DNA of 64,000 nucleotides, taken from the NCBI RefSeq assembly GCF_018130785.1, contig NZ_JAFCJT010000004.1:174501-238500 (forward strand), written 5' to 3'. The position numbers and the translations under genes were made by a program. How positions within the stretch are numbered: position 1 is the first letter of the stretch; each line of letters opens with the position of its first letter. The DNA is from Bradyrhizobium liaoningense. GTDB lineage: Bacteria > Pseudomonadota > Alphaproteobacteria > Rhizobiales > Xanthobacteraceae. This document shows, one piece after another, positions 18,660-27,786 of the stretch. Under the pieces are notes generated by a model, which saw only the letters and a list, made by a program, of their open reading frames with translations, searched no databases and was not told the origin of the DNA.

Positions 18660-18753
18660 CGTAGGGTGGGCAAAGGCGCGTTAGCGCTGTGCCCACCATG
18701 CCTCCGCAATGTCGGTACAGATGGTGGGTACGCTACGCTTTGCCCACCCTACG
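18660..18753. repeat. REP-like long palindrome
   Basis: The arms CGTAGGGTGGGCAAAG (18660-18675) and CTTTGCCCACCCTACG (18738-18753) are perfect reverse complements. Inside them is a second weaker pair, GTGCCCACCAT and ATGGTGGGTA. This type of palindrome is scattered widely in Bradyrhizobium genomes. Its position between two convergent genes suits a terminator or REP function. Confidence 0.75.
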
Positions 18754-18757
18754 GCAG

Positions 18758-19300
18758 CTACGAACGCTTCGCCGTCGCCGCAAATCCCCACGCAGCGATC
18801 GCGGCCATCAACAGGGAGATCAGCACGTTGTATCCGGCGAGCGAGAGACCGAGGAAGCGCCACTGCACCTCGTCGCAGCGCACCACCTTCACGGTATCGA
18901 GCTTGGACAGCAGGTCGGCGGCATTGCCGAGGTTGACGACGGGGCCGGAGCAGTCGGTCGGTCCCTTCCAAAAACCCCATTCGACGCCGGAGTGGTAGGT
19001 GCCAAGGCCCGCATTGGCGAGCGCTGCCAGCGCAAGGATCGCAAGACCCGCGAGCAGCAGCGGCCGCGGCGCGCCGCTTCGTGCCGCGAGCGCCGTGAGC
19101 ACACCGACCGGGATCGCGAGATAATAGGCGTAGCGCTGCTCCAGGCACAGCGGACAGGGCAGGATCTCCAGCACGAGCTGGAAGAACCAGGCGCCGGCGA
19201 TGGTCGCGGCCGCAATCAGCGTGACGAGCACCGAGGCGGCCAGCGCGGGACCGGTCGCAGCCGGCCTGAACGCAGGTATTGCGGCACTCGGGGTCGTCAC
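18758..19300 (-). CDS. dsbB: Disulfide bond formation protein B (DsbB)
   Basis: This 180-aa four-helix inner-membrane protein re-oxidises periplasmic DsbA and passes electrons to quinone. Both redox pairs are present: CPLC at residues 49-52 in the first periplasmic loop, and Cys117 with Cys141 in the second. A DsbA-like oxidoreductase is encoded at 14119-14778 and is a possible partner. The gene lies next to the tRNA-Leu that bounds the mobile element. Confidence 0.9.
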   Translation of the reverse strand: MTTPSAAIPAFRPAATGPALAASVLVTLIAAATIAGAWFFQLVLEILPCPLCLEQRYAYYLAIPVGVLTALAARSGAPRPLLLAGLAILALAALANAGLGTYHSGVEWGFWKGPTDCSGPVVNLGNAADLLSKLDTVKVVRCDEVQWRFLGLSLAGYNVLISLLMAAIAAWGFAATAKRS

Positions 19301-19427
19301 GGCAGCCTCTTCCAGTAGTCGCTTTCCTTAGGCTGTAGCCCCACCCCCGGCGGCTGTCGAGAACGACCGGGATCACTTTGGCGCGGGTTGACCCTGCCCT
19401 GTCCATGGCTATAGTCCGCCGGCTTCG

Positions 19428-21212
19428 CTAGGCCCCTTTCCAGGGGCCGAATGGGGGCCCCTGTGGCGGAATTGGTAGACGCGCTCGACTCAAAATCGAG
19501 TTCCGCAAGGAGTGCTGGTTCGATTCCGGCCAGGGGCACCATTCCTGAACAGATTTACGAACCAGAGTTCGCGGTTGGCCGTTCGGGCCGAGCGTGGCTC
19601 TGATATTGTCATTTGAGCCGATGATGCGGATGGTGCTGTCGCTGACAACGATCGCATCCACGATAGCGCTGAGGTAGGCCTTCCGGGCGCCCACATCGCC
19701 TGACACGAGCTGTTCCCGCATCAAGCGGGTGAAGCGGTCGATGGCGACAGGGTCGATCTCGATCGGCGCCGCGCTGGACCTCTTGGCGTAATCGAGGGCC
19801 TCTACAGCCCGGTCCCGGGTCGTTTTCAAGGCGGCCACCCGTTCCTTCAGCGTCGGGTCGGTGCCGTCGATGGTCCCCGCCTCGATCGAGGCATAGAGAC
19901 GGGAGAGGCGTTCTTCAGTATCGGTGACCTGACGGGCGAGATCGACCAGTCGGCGGTCGGCGGTGGCCCGGCGGTCATCGCGGCGGGCCTTCAGGGTGGT
20001 CAGGATGGCGGTGACCCGTTCGGGCCGCAGAAGTCGATCCAGTAGAGCTTCGACCACGAGCTTCTCAATGACGGGACGGGGAATCTTGCGGTTGCTGCAG
20101 GAGGTGCCATCGTTGTGCTTATGCTGCCCCCTTTTGATGGACTGGATGCATTTGTAGTAGTTGTAGACGACGCCGGTTCGAGAGGTGCCGGTGGCGGTGG
20201 TCAAGGCACAGGATTTGGCGCAGTCGCACCGGACGAGACCGCCCAGCAAGGACGGCGCCGAGGCGAGCCGCGGCCCACGTGACCTCGGCCGGCGTGAAAC
20301 GAGCAGTGCCTGAACCGCCTCGAAGGTCACCTGGTCGACGATGACCGGAATCTCATATTCGACGATCTCGGACTGCGCCTTGCGCTCGCCGTCGCCCTTC
20401 CGATCAAATTCGTTGAAGTTTCGCACGCCAGTGTAGGCGCGGCGTGTGAGCATTTCGTGGACGGTGCCGGTCCCGAACAGCGAGCCATTGCGCGAGCGAT
20501 AGCCATGCGCGTTCAGCCACTCAGCGATCTTCTTCGTTCCGAGCGGGCCGCTATTGCCATCACCGTTCTTTGCCAGATCAAAGGCGCGGATCACGATCTC
20601 CGCTTCGACCGGCTCGACGGCGAGCTTCTTCTTCTGCTTGTTGCCTATCACCTCTGCGTCGATAGATTTGTAGCCGAAGGGAATGATGCCACCGTTGGAG
20701 TAGCCAAGCTGCGCATTGGCCTTCATCGTTCTCATCGTGGAACGACTTGTCTCCTTGGACTGGTATTCGTTCACGATACCGATGAACTTTCTGAACATGT
20801 CGCCCGTATCATCGTTCGCCAAGGGCTCGGCGTGCGAAATCAGTTCGACCTTGTGCTTGCGCAGGGTTTGAACCGTGAGCTCTTGCTCGACTTGGTTTCG
20901 GAACGCCCGGGAGAACGAGTACACCATGATGGCGTCGACGCTGCGCGTGCCGTCGGTCGCGCGCGCGATCATCTGCTCGAATGCCGGGCGCTTCATGTTG
21001 GTGGCGGTTTCGCCCTCTTCGCGAAAAATGCCTGCGATATGGTCGCCGTCGCGCTTGCAACGCGCGATCAAATTTTTTTCCTGTGAGTTGAGGCTGAGCT
21101 GGTTGCTGCTCTGCTTTTCAGTCGAGACGCGAATGTAAATCAGGACACTGCGCGGCCGCGGGTTAGCGGTACTGTCGGGCGCTTCTGAGACCTGAAGGTG
21201 CTTACGGGCCAT
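19428..21212 (-). CDS. Large serine recombinase (integrase of the element)
   Basis: This 594-aa site-specific recombinase should integrate and excise the element. It has an N-terminal resolvase domain with catalytic Ser30 in IYIRVSTEKQ, a recombinase domain in the middle, a zinc-ribbon (CDCAKSC near residue 325 with later YYKC), and a C-terminal coiled coil. The start at 21212 (MARKHLQ) has GGAAG upstream. The last 40 or so codons run antisense through tRNA-Leu, so the C-terminus seen here is specific to the integrated state. That strongly suggests that the crossover lies within or next to the tRNA. Confidence 0.9.
   Translation of the reverse strand: MARKHLQVSEAPDSTANPRPRSVLIYIRVSTEKQSSNQLSLNSQEKNLIARCKRDGDHIAGIFREEGETATNMKRPAFEQMIARATDGTRSVDAIMVYSFSRAFRNQVEQELTVQTLRKHKVELISHAEPLANDDTGDMFRKFIGIVNEYQSKETSRSTMRTMKANAQLGYSNGGIIPFGYKSIDAEVIGNKQKKKLAVEPVEAEIVIRAFDLAKNGDGNSGPLGTKKIAEWLNAHGYRSRNGSLFGTGTVHEMLTRRAYTGVRNFNEFDRKGDGERKAQSEIVEYEIPVIVDQVTFEAVQALLVSRRPRSRGPRLASAPSLLGGLVRCDCAKSCALTTATGTSRTGVVYNYYKCIQSIKRGQHKHNDGTSCSNRKIPRPVIEKLVVEALLDRLLRPERVTAILTTLKARRDDRRATADRRLVDLARQVTDTEERLSRLYASIEAGTIDGTDPTLKERVAALKTTRDRAVEALDYAKRSSAAPIEIDPVAIDRFTRLMREQLVSGDVGARKAYLSAIVDAIVVSDSTIRIIGSNDNIRATLGPNGQPRTLVRKSVQEWCPWPESNQHSLRNSILSRARLPIPPQGPPFGPWKGA
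19457..19541 (+). tRNA. tRNA-Leu(CAA)
   Basis: The sequence folds as a class II tRNA. The acceptor stem is GCCCCTG/CAGGGGC, the anticodon stem is CTCGA/TCGAG with loop CTCAAAA (anticodon CAA at 19491-19493), and there is a long variable arm and a T arm with GGTTCGATTCC. The encoded CCA is at 19539-19541. Its 3' half is overlapped by the end of a serine recombinase gene on the other strand, so this tRNA is the likely attachment site of the element to the right. Confidence 0.95.
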
Positions 21213-21306
21213 GACGAGCTTCCTTACGCGATACTGAAACGAGTCTACCCATGCAGGGGAATCAGGGGAAGAGATACTTCGTCCTTGCTCCCCTGCACGG
21301 TTAAGA

Positions 21307-21675
21307 TCAGCCAAGCGAAACCTCGTTGGCGACGACATTCCAGCGCTGCCGGAAGGCATCCCACAACAGCGGCTTGTGCTCGGCCAACAGGAGCTCGAAC
21401 GCCTCGTGCGCTCCGTTCGGGATGTGACGGAAGCCCTCCACGAACATGTCGTGACGCTGCTCTTCCGTCAGGTCGCGCAGTTCGCGGATAGCAGGCAACC
21501 GGCCCATCACCCTGAAGCATTTTTCCGGATCCGGATCGAAGTCGGTCTTGTTGGCGATCGCATCCATCGATTCCCGCACCAACCAGAGCGCGGACTCGAT
21601 GGCGAACTCGGCAAACATCTCAGCTGGCATGGTGAGGATGGTGTTGGGGTCCATGGGGGGATTGTGGTCGGGCAT
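21307..21675 (-). CDS. Hypothetical element protein, 122 aa
   Basis: The gene lies directly behind the recombinase on the same strand. The protein is acidic and mostly helical (MFAEFAIESALWLVRESMDAI; HEAFELLLAEHKPLLWDAF), without membrane segments or recognised motifs. A ribosome site AAAGGA is present. The neighbourhood suggests an element accessory function. Confidence 0.6.
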   Translation of the reverse strand: MPDHNPPMDPNTILTMPAEMFAEFAIESALWLVRESMDAIANKTDFDPDPEKCFRVMGRLPAIRELRDLTEEQRHDMFVEGFRHIPNGAHEAFELLLAEHKPLLWDAFRQRWNVVANEVSLG

Positions 21676-21699
21676 AGTCAGTGGTCCTTTTAGGTTGGT

Positions 21700-21975
21700 C
21701 TAAGGAGACGTCTTGCGGGATGCGAAGACGTCATCGAGCACCGCCGAGAAATAGCGCTCGATGGCGTCGAGCTCGGCGGGCGCGATCGGTGTCGGATCCG
21801 CGATCTCGTTGATCACGGTCCAGAACTCGGGGTCGGATGGCCGCAAGCGGCCGGAAGGACCACGAACCTGCGCTGCCATGGTCGGCCTCGTGCCGGTCGC
21901 CGGGGGTGCCGGCAGCGTGGTCTGGGCAGTCTCTCGCGGTCGCAACCGGATTTTGGTGATGCGGGATTTAGCCAC
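21700..21975 (-). CDS. Hypothetical element protein, 91 aa, GTG start
   Basis: A GTG start at 21975 is preceded by GGGGG and gives a protein with a basic N-terminus (KSRITKIRLRPRET), a Pro/Thr-rich linker and an acidic helical C-terminus (APAELDAIERYFSAVLDDVF). It lies 24 bases upstream of the 122-aa gene and is probably co-transcribed with it. It is unrecognised. Confidence 0.5.
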   Translation of the reverse strand: MAKSRITKIRLRPRETAQTTLPAPPATGTRPTMAAQVRGPSGRLRPSDPEFWTVINEIADPTPIAPAELDAIERYFSAVLDDVFASRKTSP

Positions 21976-21979
21976 GGTT

Positions 21980-22210
21980 GGCCCCCGCGACCCGCGCAGC
22001 AGGGCTGAGCTTGCGATCAAGGATGCAAGCCTTAAATTGGAGCCAGGCCAGCCAGATGGGAGAACGGACCGGTCGTCGTCCGCCGAAGCTACGCTGGGAT
22101 GAGGCCCAATAGCTTGCAGGCTCACTGCAGCCCAGATGATACCCGGGCCACCTAGTGAGCCTGCTCGCCGTTGTTTCCGCTGCGATCGTCGCAACCACGA
22201 AAGCCTCCAT
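21980..22210 (-). pseudogene. Decayed copy of the relaxase 5' end
   Basis: The first 43 codons (MEAFVVATIAAETTA, then YHLGCSEPASYWASS) clearly match the start of the intact relaxase at 25206 (MEAYVVATIAAGTTA, then YYLGGGEPAGRWISS). Similarity then fades and the frame ends. The paired catalytic tyrosines of the relaxase are lost here (the first pair became Arg-Leu and the second Tyr-His). The upstream region, including the 16-bp motif, is also shared. It is therefore a duplicated and degraded relaxase start with its promoter. Confidence 0.75.
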
Positions 22211-22247
22211 CAATGGAGGCTGTCTGTAGTGACGTTTAGCGGATCAG

Positions 22248-22263
22248 GTTGCAGACCAATTGA
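22248..22263 (-). promoter_or_regulatory. 16-bp element motif, copy a
   Basis: On the minus strand this reads TCAATTGGTCTGCAAC, 37 bases upstream of the decayed relaxase start. It is identical to copies b and c. Confidence 0.6.
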
Positions 22264-22521
22264 ACAAGATCGGTGCTGTCCTAGGCGACGCCCCGGGTCA
22301 CCGGTCGTTGCAAGAGTCGGATTCCAGATAGAACGTATGGAAGCCTTTCGCCCCCTCGACATGACGCGCCAATACTTAAGCGTTGGGCTTCAGCAAGGGC
22401 GCGGCAACGTACTTGAGCCGGACATCATTCCATGTCCGAGAAAGGGCCATAACCGTTGCGAGCTCTCGCTTCTGGCGCTCGCTACGGCGGACGCTCGCAT
22501 AGCAGTCGCGTTGGAACACGT

Positions 22522-25206
22522 TCAGCCGCGCTCGTACGCCGCCGGCTCGCGCTCGCGCCCGCGATCATTGACACGCACAGCATGGTCGAGCATCGGGTCG
22601 AGCGTGCAAGTCTTGACCTGCAGCCGCGACAACCGGCCTGCGAACCACTCGAGCCGCCGCTCCGGCGTGATCGTGGCCTGGAGCCGCTCTGACAGCGGCA
22701 AATCGAGGCGGACTTGTGCATCGATTTCGCGGAGGTCGGCAAAAATTTCGAGGTGATCCCGCGCACGTGAGAATGCGACATACGCTTCGTTTCGTGTCAT
22801 CGACGGGCCGGCCCAGACGAAGGCCTGATCCGTGGTCAGGCCTTGGGATCCATAGATGGTCGTGCTGTAGGCGTGACCAAGACGTGCTCGACCGTGCTCG
22901 TCGGCAAGCTCCGACACTCGAAAACTCGCCTGACGTCCGGCAATCTCGACGTGGAGGGTTGGATCCTGCGTCTCGCCGCCATTGATGCGGATGACAGTGG
23001 CCGTGGTGCCGTTGATGACGGCGAGGCGGTCATGCCGGACCAGGAATCGGATGTGATCGCCGGTTGCGAAGGCGAGCGCCTGGCCGTGGCCCGAGGGCGT
23101 CACGGTGGCCACCTCGACATCCTCACCCGTAATGCGCCCGTCGCGTTTCAGTCGGACACGAACCTCATTATTGAGGGCGCGCACCTGGGCGTTGGTCTTG
23201 GCGATCAACAAGACTGTGGGGCTCGACGGCGCGCGCTGGGCGTTCTCCCAGGCGTCCACTACGCGCGTAACAGTCGCCTTCTCGCCGGCCGCAAATTTCA
23301 GGAGGCCGCGCTCCTCGAACGCGGCGAAGCCCTGCTTGGCGCGGCCCTTGGCGAAATCCGTTACCGCGGTACGCATCCAGGCTTCGCGCTGTCGTACAAT
23401 GGTGTCGACGCGGGTCGTACCCGTGACGCTGGCGAGGATGGACAGACCCGGGCCTGCCCCCAACGCGGGCAACTGCTCCCGATCGCCGACGGCGACGATT
23501 TTTGCACTCGCCTCTGCGGCCCTCTCGACGATTGCCAACATTTGGCGCGAGGACAGAAGCCCGGCCTCGTCCACGACGAGCACGGTGTTGGCGTCGAGGA
23601 ACGGCTCCTTGGTGCGGGCGAGCCAGGCGTCGGTGGCCATCGCCTCGATGCCCAGCTTCTGCAATTCCTTGGCGACCTTCCACGATTGACTTGTGCCGAT
23701 GATCCGCCACGCGGGGCCAGCAAGATTTGATGCAAATCCGGCAGCATTACCTTGGGAATAGGCCGCCACGATCGTTGCCAAGGTCGTGGACTTTCCTGAC
23801 CCGGCGGCGCCCTCGATTACCGCGATGGCGGCTGAGCTCGTTGCCATTTGTGCGGCATGGGTCTGCTCTGCGGACAGCCCTCGTTCGCGACAAAGCTGCA
23901 GCACGTGCTCCGGGTCAGGGGCCGCGCGGTGCTCCCGCGCAAGGCGCTCCGCCACGGAGACCAATTCGCGCTCGATCGCGATCTGCTCAGGCGTCGAATA
24001 GACCGGCTGTTGCAGGGAGTCCCGCCCAAGCTCGACGACGCGGCCTGTTTCCAGCAGGTGGTCCACTTCCTGTTCGACCCGCATCGCGTCGGCACCTGTC
24101 CCCACCAACGCCGTCGCGACGGCTGCGTACAGTTGGCGCCGTTCAAAGACGCTTTCATGTTCAGTCAGCTCGGCGGGCACTGCAGCCACGCGCGCGGCGA
24201 TCAGCTTCTCTTGCTTAGCCGGATCCCAGGTCCGTGAGGTGCGCAGATTTGTCACGAGCCGATCCACGTCCAGGAACGGAGCCGCTTCCTCGGCCCACAA
24301 TTCGAAACGATCGGTCGTGCGCGCCTCCTGCTTCGTCGAGCGCGTCCCAAGGGCAATCGCCGCCGCCAGCGCCGGTGCTTCCGACGTCGACAATCCTTCA
24401 GCAGCGATGGCCTGTTCGATTTCCTTGCGGCGCCCCGAGAAGTGGTGCTGCAAAGCCGCAAAGCTCTTGGCGAGGACCGCGGATTGATTGTCACCAATCT
24501 GCGGGACGACGAGATCGAACAGGCCGTTCCGACCGACCTCACCGATTTCGAATCCAAGCTTCTTCAAGTTTGAAGAGAGTGCGAGGTGGTAGACCGCACC
24601 GGCGGCCATCTTGTGAGCGAACAGGTGGCGCGCATCGAGCGCGCCCACGGTGCCATCCTGGCGCAGTGAAAAGTTTAATAAAACTGCGTGCGTGTGCAAG
24701 TTGGGGTCAGCGTAGACCTTGCCATCATCGTGCTCAACCGGACGCGCTTCCCCATGCTGGAACGAGGCGACCGTGAGCGTGGCACGTTCGAGACGGTGGC
24801 CATCCTTGCCGCGACGGCAGAACGCCGCATTTCTTTCCAGAAACGCGATCGTTGCCTCACAGGCTTCGTGCTGAGCTTTCTCGATGGCGCCACGCGTCTC
24901 GGCATCGGCGAGCGCGAACGCGACGGAAACCGATTTCGGCGCCGACAGCGTCAGGTCGATGCCGCCGACGCGTTTTGTCGTGTCGCCGCTATTGGACAGA
25001 AGGGGTTGTCCATCCGCATCAAGCGACGCGTGGAGCCGCTCGAAGAGCGCATTGTCGACCTCAGTGCCATGCCTGACGCCGAAATCGTTCGTCGACGAGA
25101 TCCAACGACCTGCAGGCTCGCCGCCGCCGAGATAATATTCTGACTGCTTGCTGTAATATCGAGCCGTTGTCCCAGCGGCGATCGTTGCAACCACGTAAGC
25201 CTCCAT
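22522..25206 (-). CDS. MobF-family conjugative relaxase-helicase (TrwC/TraI-like)
   Basis: This 894-aa protein nicks the transfer origin and unwinds the strand for transfer. The N-terminal relaxase domain has the two tyrosine pairs (Tyr17-Tyr18, Tyr24-Tyr25), the family segment LTLSAPKSVSV, and the metal-binding HTH triad in DPNLHTHAVLLN (residues 168-179). The C-terminal half is a superfamily I helicase with Walker A GAAGSGKST (466-474), VVDEAG for Walker B, and a late GSQGLTTDQAF motif. The start at 25206 aligns with the TrwC N-terminus. The 16-bp motif b lies 38 bases upstream. It is complete and probably functional. Confidence 0.92.
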   Translation of the reverse strand: MEAYVVATIAAGTTARYYSKQSEYYLGGGEPAGRWISSTNDFGVRHGTEVDNALFERLHASLDADGQPLLSNSGDTTKRVGGIDLTLSAPKSVSVAFALADAETRGAIEKAQHEACEATIAFLERNAAFCRRGKDGHRLERATLTVASFQHGEARPVEHDDGKVYADPNLHTHAVLLNFSLRQDGTVGALDARHLFAHKMAAGAVYHLALSSNLKKLGFEIGEVGRNGLFDLVVPQIGDNQSAVLAKSFAALQHHFSGRRKEIEQAIAAEGLSTSEAPALAAAIALGTRSTKQEARTTDRFELWAEEAAPFLDVDRLVTNLRTSRTWDPAKQEKLIAARVAAVPAELTEHESVFERRQLYAAVATALVGTGADAMRVEQEVDHLLETGRVVELGRDSLQQPVYSTPEQIAIERELVSVAERLAREHRAAPDPEHVLQLCRERGLSAEQTHAAQMATSSAAIAVIEGAAGSGKSTTLATIVAAYSQGNAAGFASNLAGPAWRIIGTSQSWKVAKELQKLGIEAMATDAWLARTKEPFLDANTVLVVDEAGLLSSRQMLAIVERAAEASAKIVAVGDREQLPALGAGPGLSILASVTGTTRVDTIVRQREAWMRTAVTDFAKGRAKQGFAAFEERGLLKFAAGEKATVTRVVDAWENAQRAPSSPTVLLIAKTNAQVRALNNEVRVRLKRDGRITGEDVEVATVTPSGHGQALAFATGDHIRFLVRHDRLAVINGTTATVIRINGGETQDPTLHVEIAGRQASFRVSELADEHGRARLGHAYSTTIYGSQGLTTDQAFVWAGPSMTRNEAYVAFSRARDHLEIFADLREIDAQVRLDLPLSERLQATITPERRLEWFAGRLSRLQVKTCTLDPMLDHAVRVNDRGREREPAAYERG

Positions 25207-25244
25207 CGCAGGAAGCCCGTCCGTAGTCGCGCCTATCGTCTCAT

Positions 25245-25260
25245 GTTGCAGACCAATTGA
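25245..25260 (-). promoter_or_regulatory. 16-bp element motif, copy b
   Basis: On the minus strand this reads TCAATTGGTCTGCAAC, 38 bases upstream of the relaxase start. It lies in the divergent space shared with the 479-aa unknown gene, so it could affect both. Confidence 0.6.
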
Positions 25261-25413
25261 AGAAGAAGCGCTCAAGCGGCCGGCGAAAGCCGCGCCTGGT
25301 CACCTGACGATGTGGCAACAGATCGGATTTTACTCAAAACTCCGGAATGCGTTTCGCTGACCCTAAATAGCCATCCGTGTATCAGCAACGGCTCAAATGG
25401 AAGAGGAAGCTTT

Positions 25414-26853
25414 ATGCTATTTGGAAGGCCGGACGTTTTTGGGAATCGTCACAGCGCGCGCGTTTACCTGGAAGAAGACCACTTGGCGACGATGCGCGAA
25501 CCGCGCCCAAACGTTGCAATTCATGACATCCGCGATCCCTTCAGCCTCAAGCCGATCCCCATCATTTACTACAACGCGAAGTTTGGCTTTCCGCCGCCTC
25601 CTATCGACGATGGTGTCCTCGCTCAGTGGCGCACGAGAGACTATCGGGCGGTAACGGAGTTTCAGTTACGTACCCGCGGCGTTCAGCTTGACGACGCTCA
25701 GCAGGTCGGATTCGCGCAGGGAGATTGGATCGCCATCATTCCAGCTCACGACGACGAAGGTAGAAGGGGCAATCCGGATCAAGGAACGATCGTAGGCACC
25801 CTGAGGACGGCGCTGTACGGTCATTGCGTGCGAGCAAGCCGGGTGCTTCAGATGGCTCAATTTCGATCACAGCGCGACAGGAACCCTCACACGCGCTTAG
25901 ACAGAAGATTTCGAGACCGCCTGAAAGATCCGGCACTGGCGGAAGTAGAGACGATCTTCAGGGAAGTCAGCAGGCTCTATAAGGCCCCTGAAGTGCGAGA
26001 CAATCGCGCGCGGGACGTTACTACAGATCATTTCGAGACCGAGGGACGAACCGATGTCAAAGAATGGTTCGGCCTGACTCCCACCGCGATCCAATCTCAA
26101 GCTCACGCTGAAATCCTCTGCTATGAGCAGATTTATGGACCCTTCAGCTACGACGCGGTAGCAGAGCGCGAGCTTCACATCATCAGTGTATTGCGGCGCG
26201 GACATTTGCGGGCAATCACCATGCGCCGTATTGCACGGGAAGTCGCCCGGCATCAGGTGGCGGAGGGCAAGCCCGTAAGTTCTGGTACGAAGGCGCGGAT
26301 GGCATTCGGGAAGGAGTTCGATTTGAACCTCTGGGGCTGCTTTCTCTTGGCGCTCTATGGAAGCATCAACTCGGCCGCGCTGTATACCGAATTCGAGTCG
26401 TTGACCGATCTGTTCGATCTCGCTGCCTGGTTCGGATGCTACGCGCGCGGTGACTATGAAGAGCTGCCGCCCGAGATTGCCGTGACCCTGGACTGCTGTC
26501 TTTCATCGAGCCCTTGTCATGCTGTAAGCGAGTCCGATATTTCGGACCTCGAAAAGATCTATGAAGAGATCCGTTATCTGGCTGGCCTGCTCGTGGGCGA
26601 AGAGAGCCTCCGTGGCACTGCCCAGCAGGCCATTGCAACGCGCAGTCCTGTTCAAGTGGCTCCGCTCTATTACAATATCGTCATCACACCGAGCAGAGCC
26701 AAACCTGGCCACCCGGCCGCACGTATCGATGCGCGGTTCAAGGTCGGAAAAGGTCAAGAAGGCATCAATCTTTCCGTGGACTACGAGAATTTTCCGCAGA
26801 TGACTAAAGGCGAGAATCTTTCCGTGCGACAGTTCCGCCCCTTGCTGTGGTGA
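25414..26853 (+). CDS. Unknown 479-aa protein divergent from the relaxase
   Basis: The start at 25414 follows GAGGAAG. The protein begins MLFGRPDVFGNRHSARVYLEED, has a basic central region with repeated Arg-Asp (RDRNPHTRLDRRFRDRLKD), and a Cys-containing stretch near residue 390 (LDCCLSSSPCHAV). No membrane helix or signal peptide is present, and no family is recognised. Base composition is lower in GC than the chromosomal part of the window. Its location beside the relaxase suggests a mobile-element cargo or transfer accessory role, but no function can be inferred. Confidence 0.7.
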   Translation: MLFGRPDVFGNRHSARVYLEEDHLATMREPRPNVAIHDIRDPFSLKPIPIIYYNAKFGFPPPPIDDGVLAQWRTRDYRAVTEFQLRTRGVQLDDAQQVGFAQGDWIAIIPAHDDEGRRGNPDQGTIVGTLRTALYGHCVRASRVLQMAQFRSQRDRNPHTRLDRRFRDRLKDPALAEVETIFREVSRLYKAPEVRDNRARDVTTDHFETEGRTDVKEWFGLTPTAIQSQAHAEILCYEQIYGPFSYDAVAERELHIISVLRRGHLRAITMRRIAREVARHQVAEGKPVSSGTKARMAFGKEFDLNLWGCFLLALYGSINSAALYTEFESLTDLFDLAAWFGCYARGDYEELPPEIAVTLDCCLSSSPCHAVSESDISDLEKIYEEIRYLAGLLVGEESLRGTAQQAIATRSPVQVAPLYYNIVITPSRAKPGHPAARIDARFKVGKGQEGINLSVDYENFPQMTKGENLSVRQFRPLLW

Positions 26854-26888
26854 TGAGCCTGCATCCGCGATAGGGGCAGCCTCGATAT

Positions 26889-26904
26889 TCAATTGGTCTG
26901 CAAC
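26889..26904 (+). promoter_or_regulatory. 16-bp element motif, copy c
   Basis: The plus strand reads TCAATTGGTCTGCAAC, 73 bases before the ATG at 26978. The orientation toward the downstream gene is the same as in the other copies. Confidence 0.6.
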
Positions 26905-26977
26905 ATGGCACTCGCTAATCGGCCACCCTGCTCGCACGACAGCACCCGCTGCCGTGAAAGCAGAAGGAGACCAGCCG

Positions 26978-27679
26978 ATGAGCATGCGGCGAATTTACAA
27001 CTTGATCCGGACAATCGTGCAGGCGCGCCTTGCCGAGATCGCCGCCTCTATCCAGGAAACGCCGTGGGCCCAGGCCATCCGCAACGTGCGGCAAGCCTGG
27101 CGCCACCGCTCCTCCACCGCCGTGGCCCGCGCCATGCTTCAGCGTTATCCGCATTGCTATCTGGTCAACGCAGATTTCATGGGCTTTCCCGGTATCGAAC
27201 TGGCCGAATACAGGACCTGCTCGACTGACGACGTGCCACTGGTTCGCGTCAGTCAGGCGGACGGGGCTGAACTGATGACCGACCGTGCGGCGCGCCCGAT
27301 CCGGTTCCTGGACCTTGGTGCGACCCTGATCCCGGGCGACGGTGAATCGCCCTTTCCTCCGGCGACCGCGATCATCGAGGCCATCGAGGCCGAGGGCTGG
27401 CATATCTTGACCGTTGATGATGCTCGTCGCATCGTCGAAGGCCGTGATATGGCGCGTTCGGTCGGCGCCTGTCTCTCGACGCGTAACACCTGGTTGACGA
27501 TGGTGGAGAACGCCGCCGACCGCATCGGGATCGCGGACAGCCTGTTCCCGTTCTGCGAACAGGTGATCGCGACCCGGGCCGCGATCATCGTCGTCTACAC
27601 GCCGGGGCTGCCGAGGCCGCTGAGGCTCTGGCGTCTGAGCATGAACTGGATCATGCCGCCGCTTCCGCCCGTCGCCTAG
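26978..27679 (+). CDS. Unknown 233-aa element protein
   Basis: The ATG at 26978 has a strong ribosome site (AAGGAG, eight bases away) and was preferred over one 24 bases earlier. The protein has a basic helical N-terminus, a central segment DLGATLIPGDGESPFPPATA, and a hydrophobic C-terminal stretch (AAIIVVYTPGLPRPL). No motif is recognised. It carries the same upstream 16-bp motif as the relaxase, so it is probably co-regulated with transfer genes. A terminator hairpin follows. Confidence 0.7.
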   Translation: MSMRRIYNLIRTIVQARLAEIAASIQETPWAQAIRNVRQAWRHRSSTAVARAMLQRYPHCYLVNADFMGFPGIELAEYRTCSTDDVPLVRVSQADGAELMTDRAARPIRFLDLGATLIPGDGESPFPPATAIIEAIEAEGWHILTVDDARRIVEGRDMARSVGACLSTRNTWLTMVENAADRIGIADSLFPFCEQVIATRAAIIVVYTPGLPRPLRLWRLSMNWIMPPLPPVA

Positions 27680-27705
27680 ACTAGACGGCAGTTTGCAACA
27701 TCCAA

Positions 27706-27729
27706 CAGGGCGCCCCAAAGGGCGCCCTG
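27706..27729 (+). terminator. Hairpin terminator
   Basis: A perfect 10-bp stem (CAGGGCGCCC, loop CAAA, GGGCGCCCTG) lies 27 bases after the stop of the 233-aa gene. Only a short pyrimidine tract follows it. Confidence 0.6.
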
Positions 27730-27786
27730 ACCTTCTAGCTCCTACACACAAGACCGGCGAGCCGAGGCTTGAATTAGCGAAAAGGC

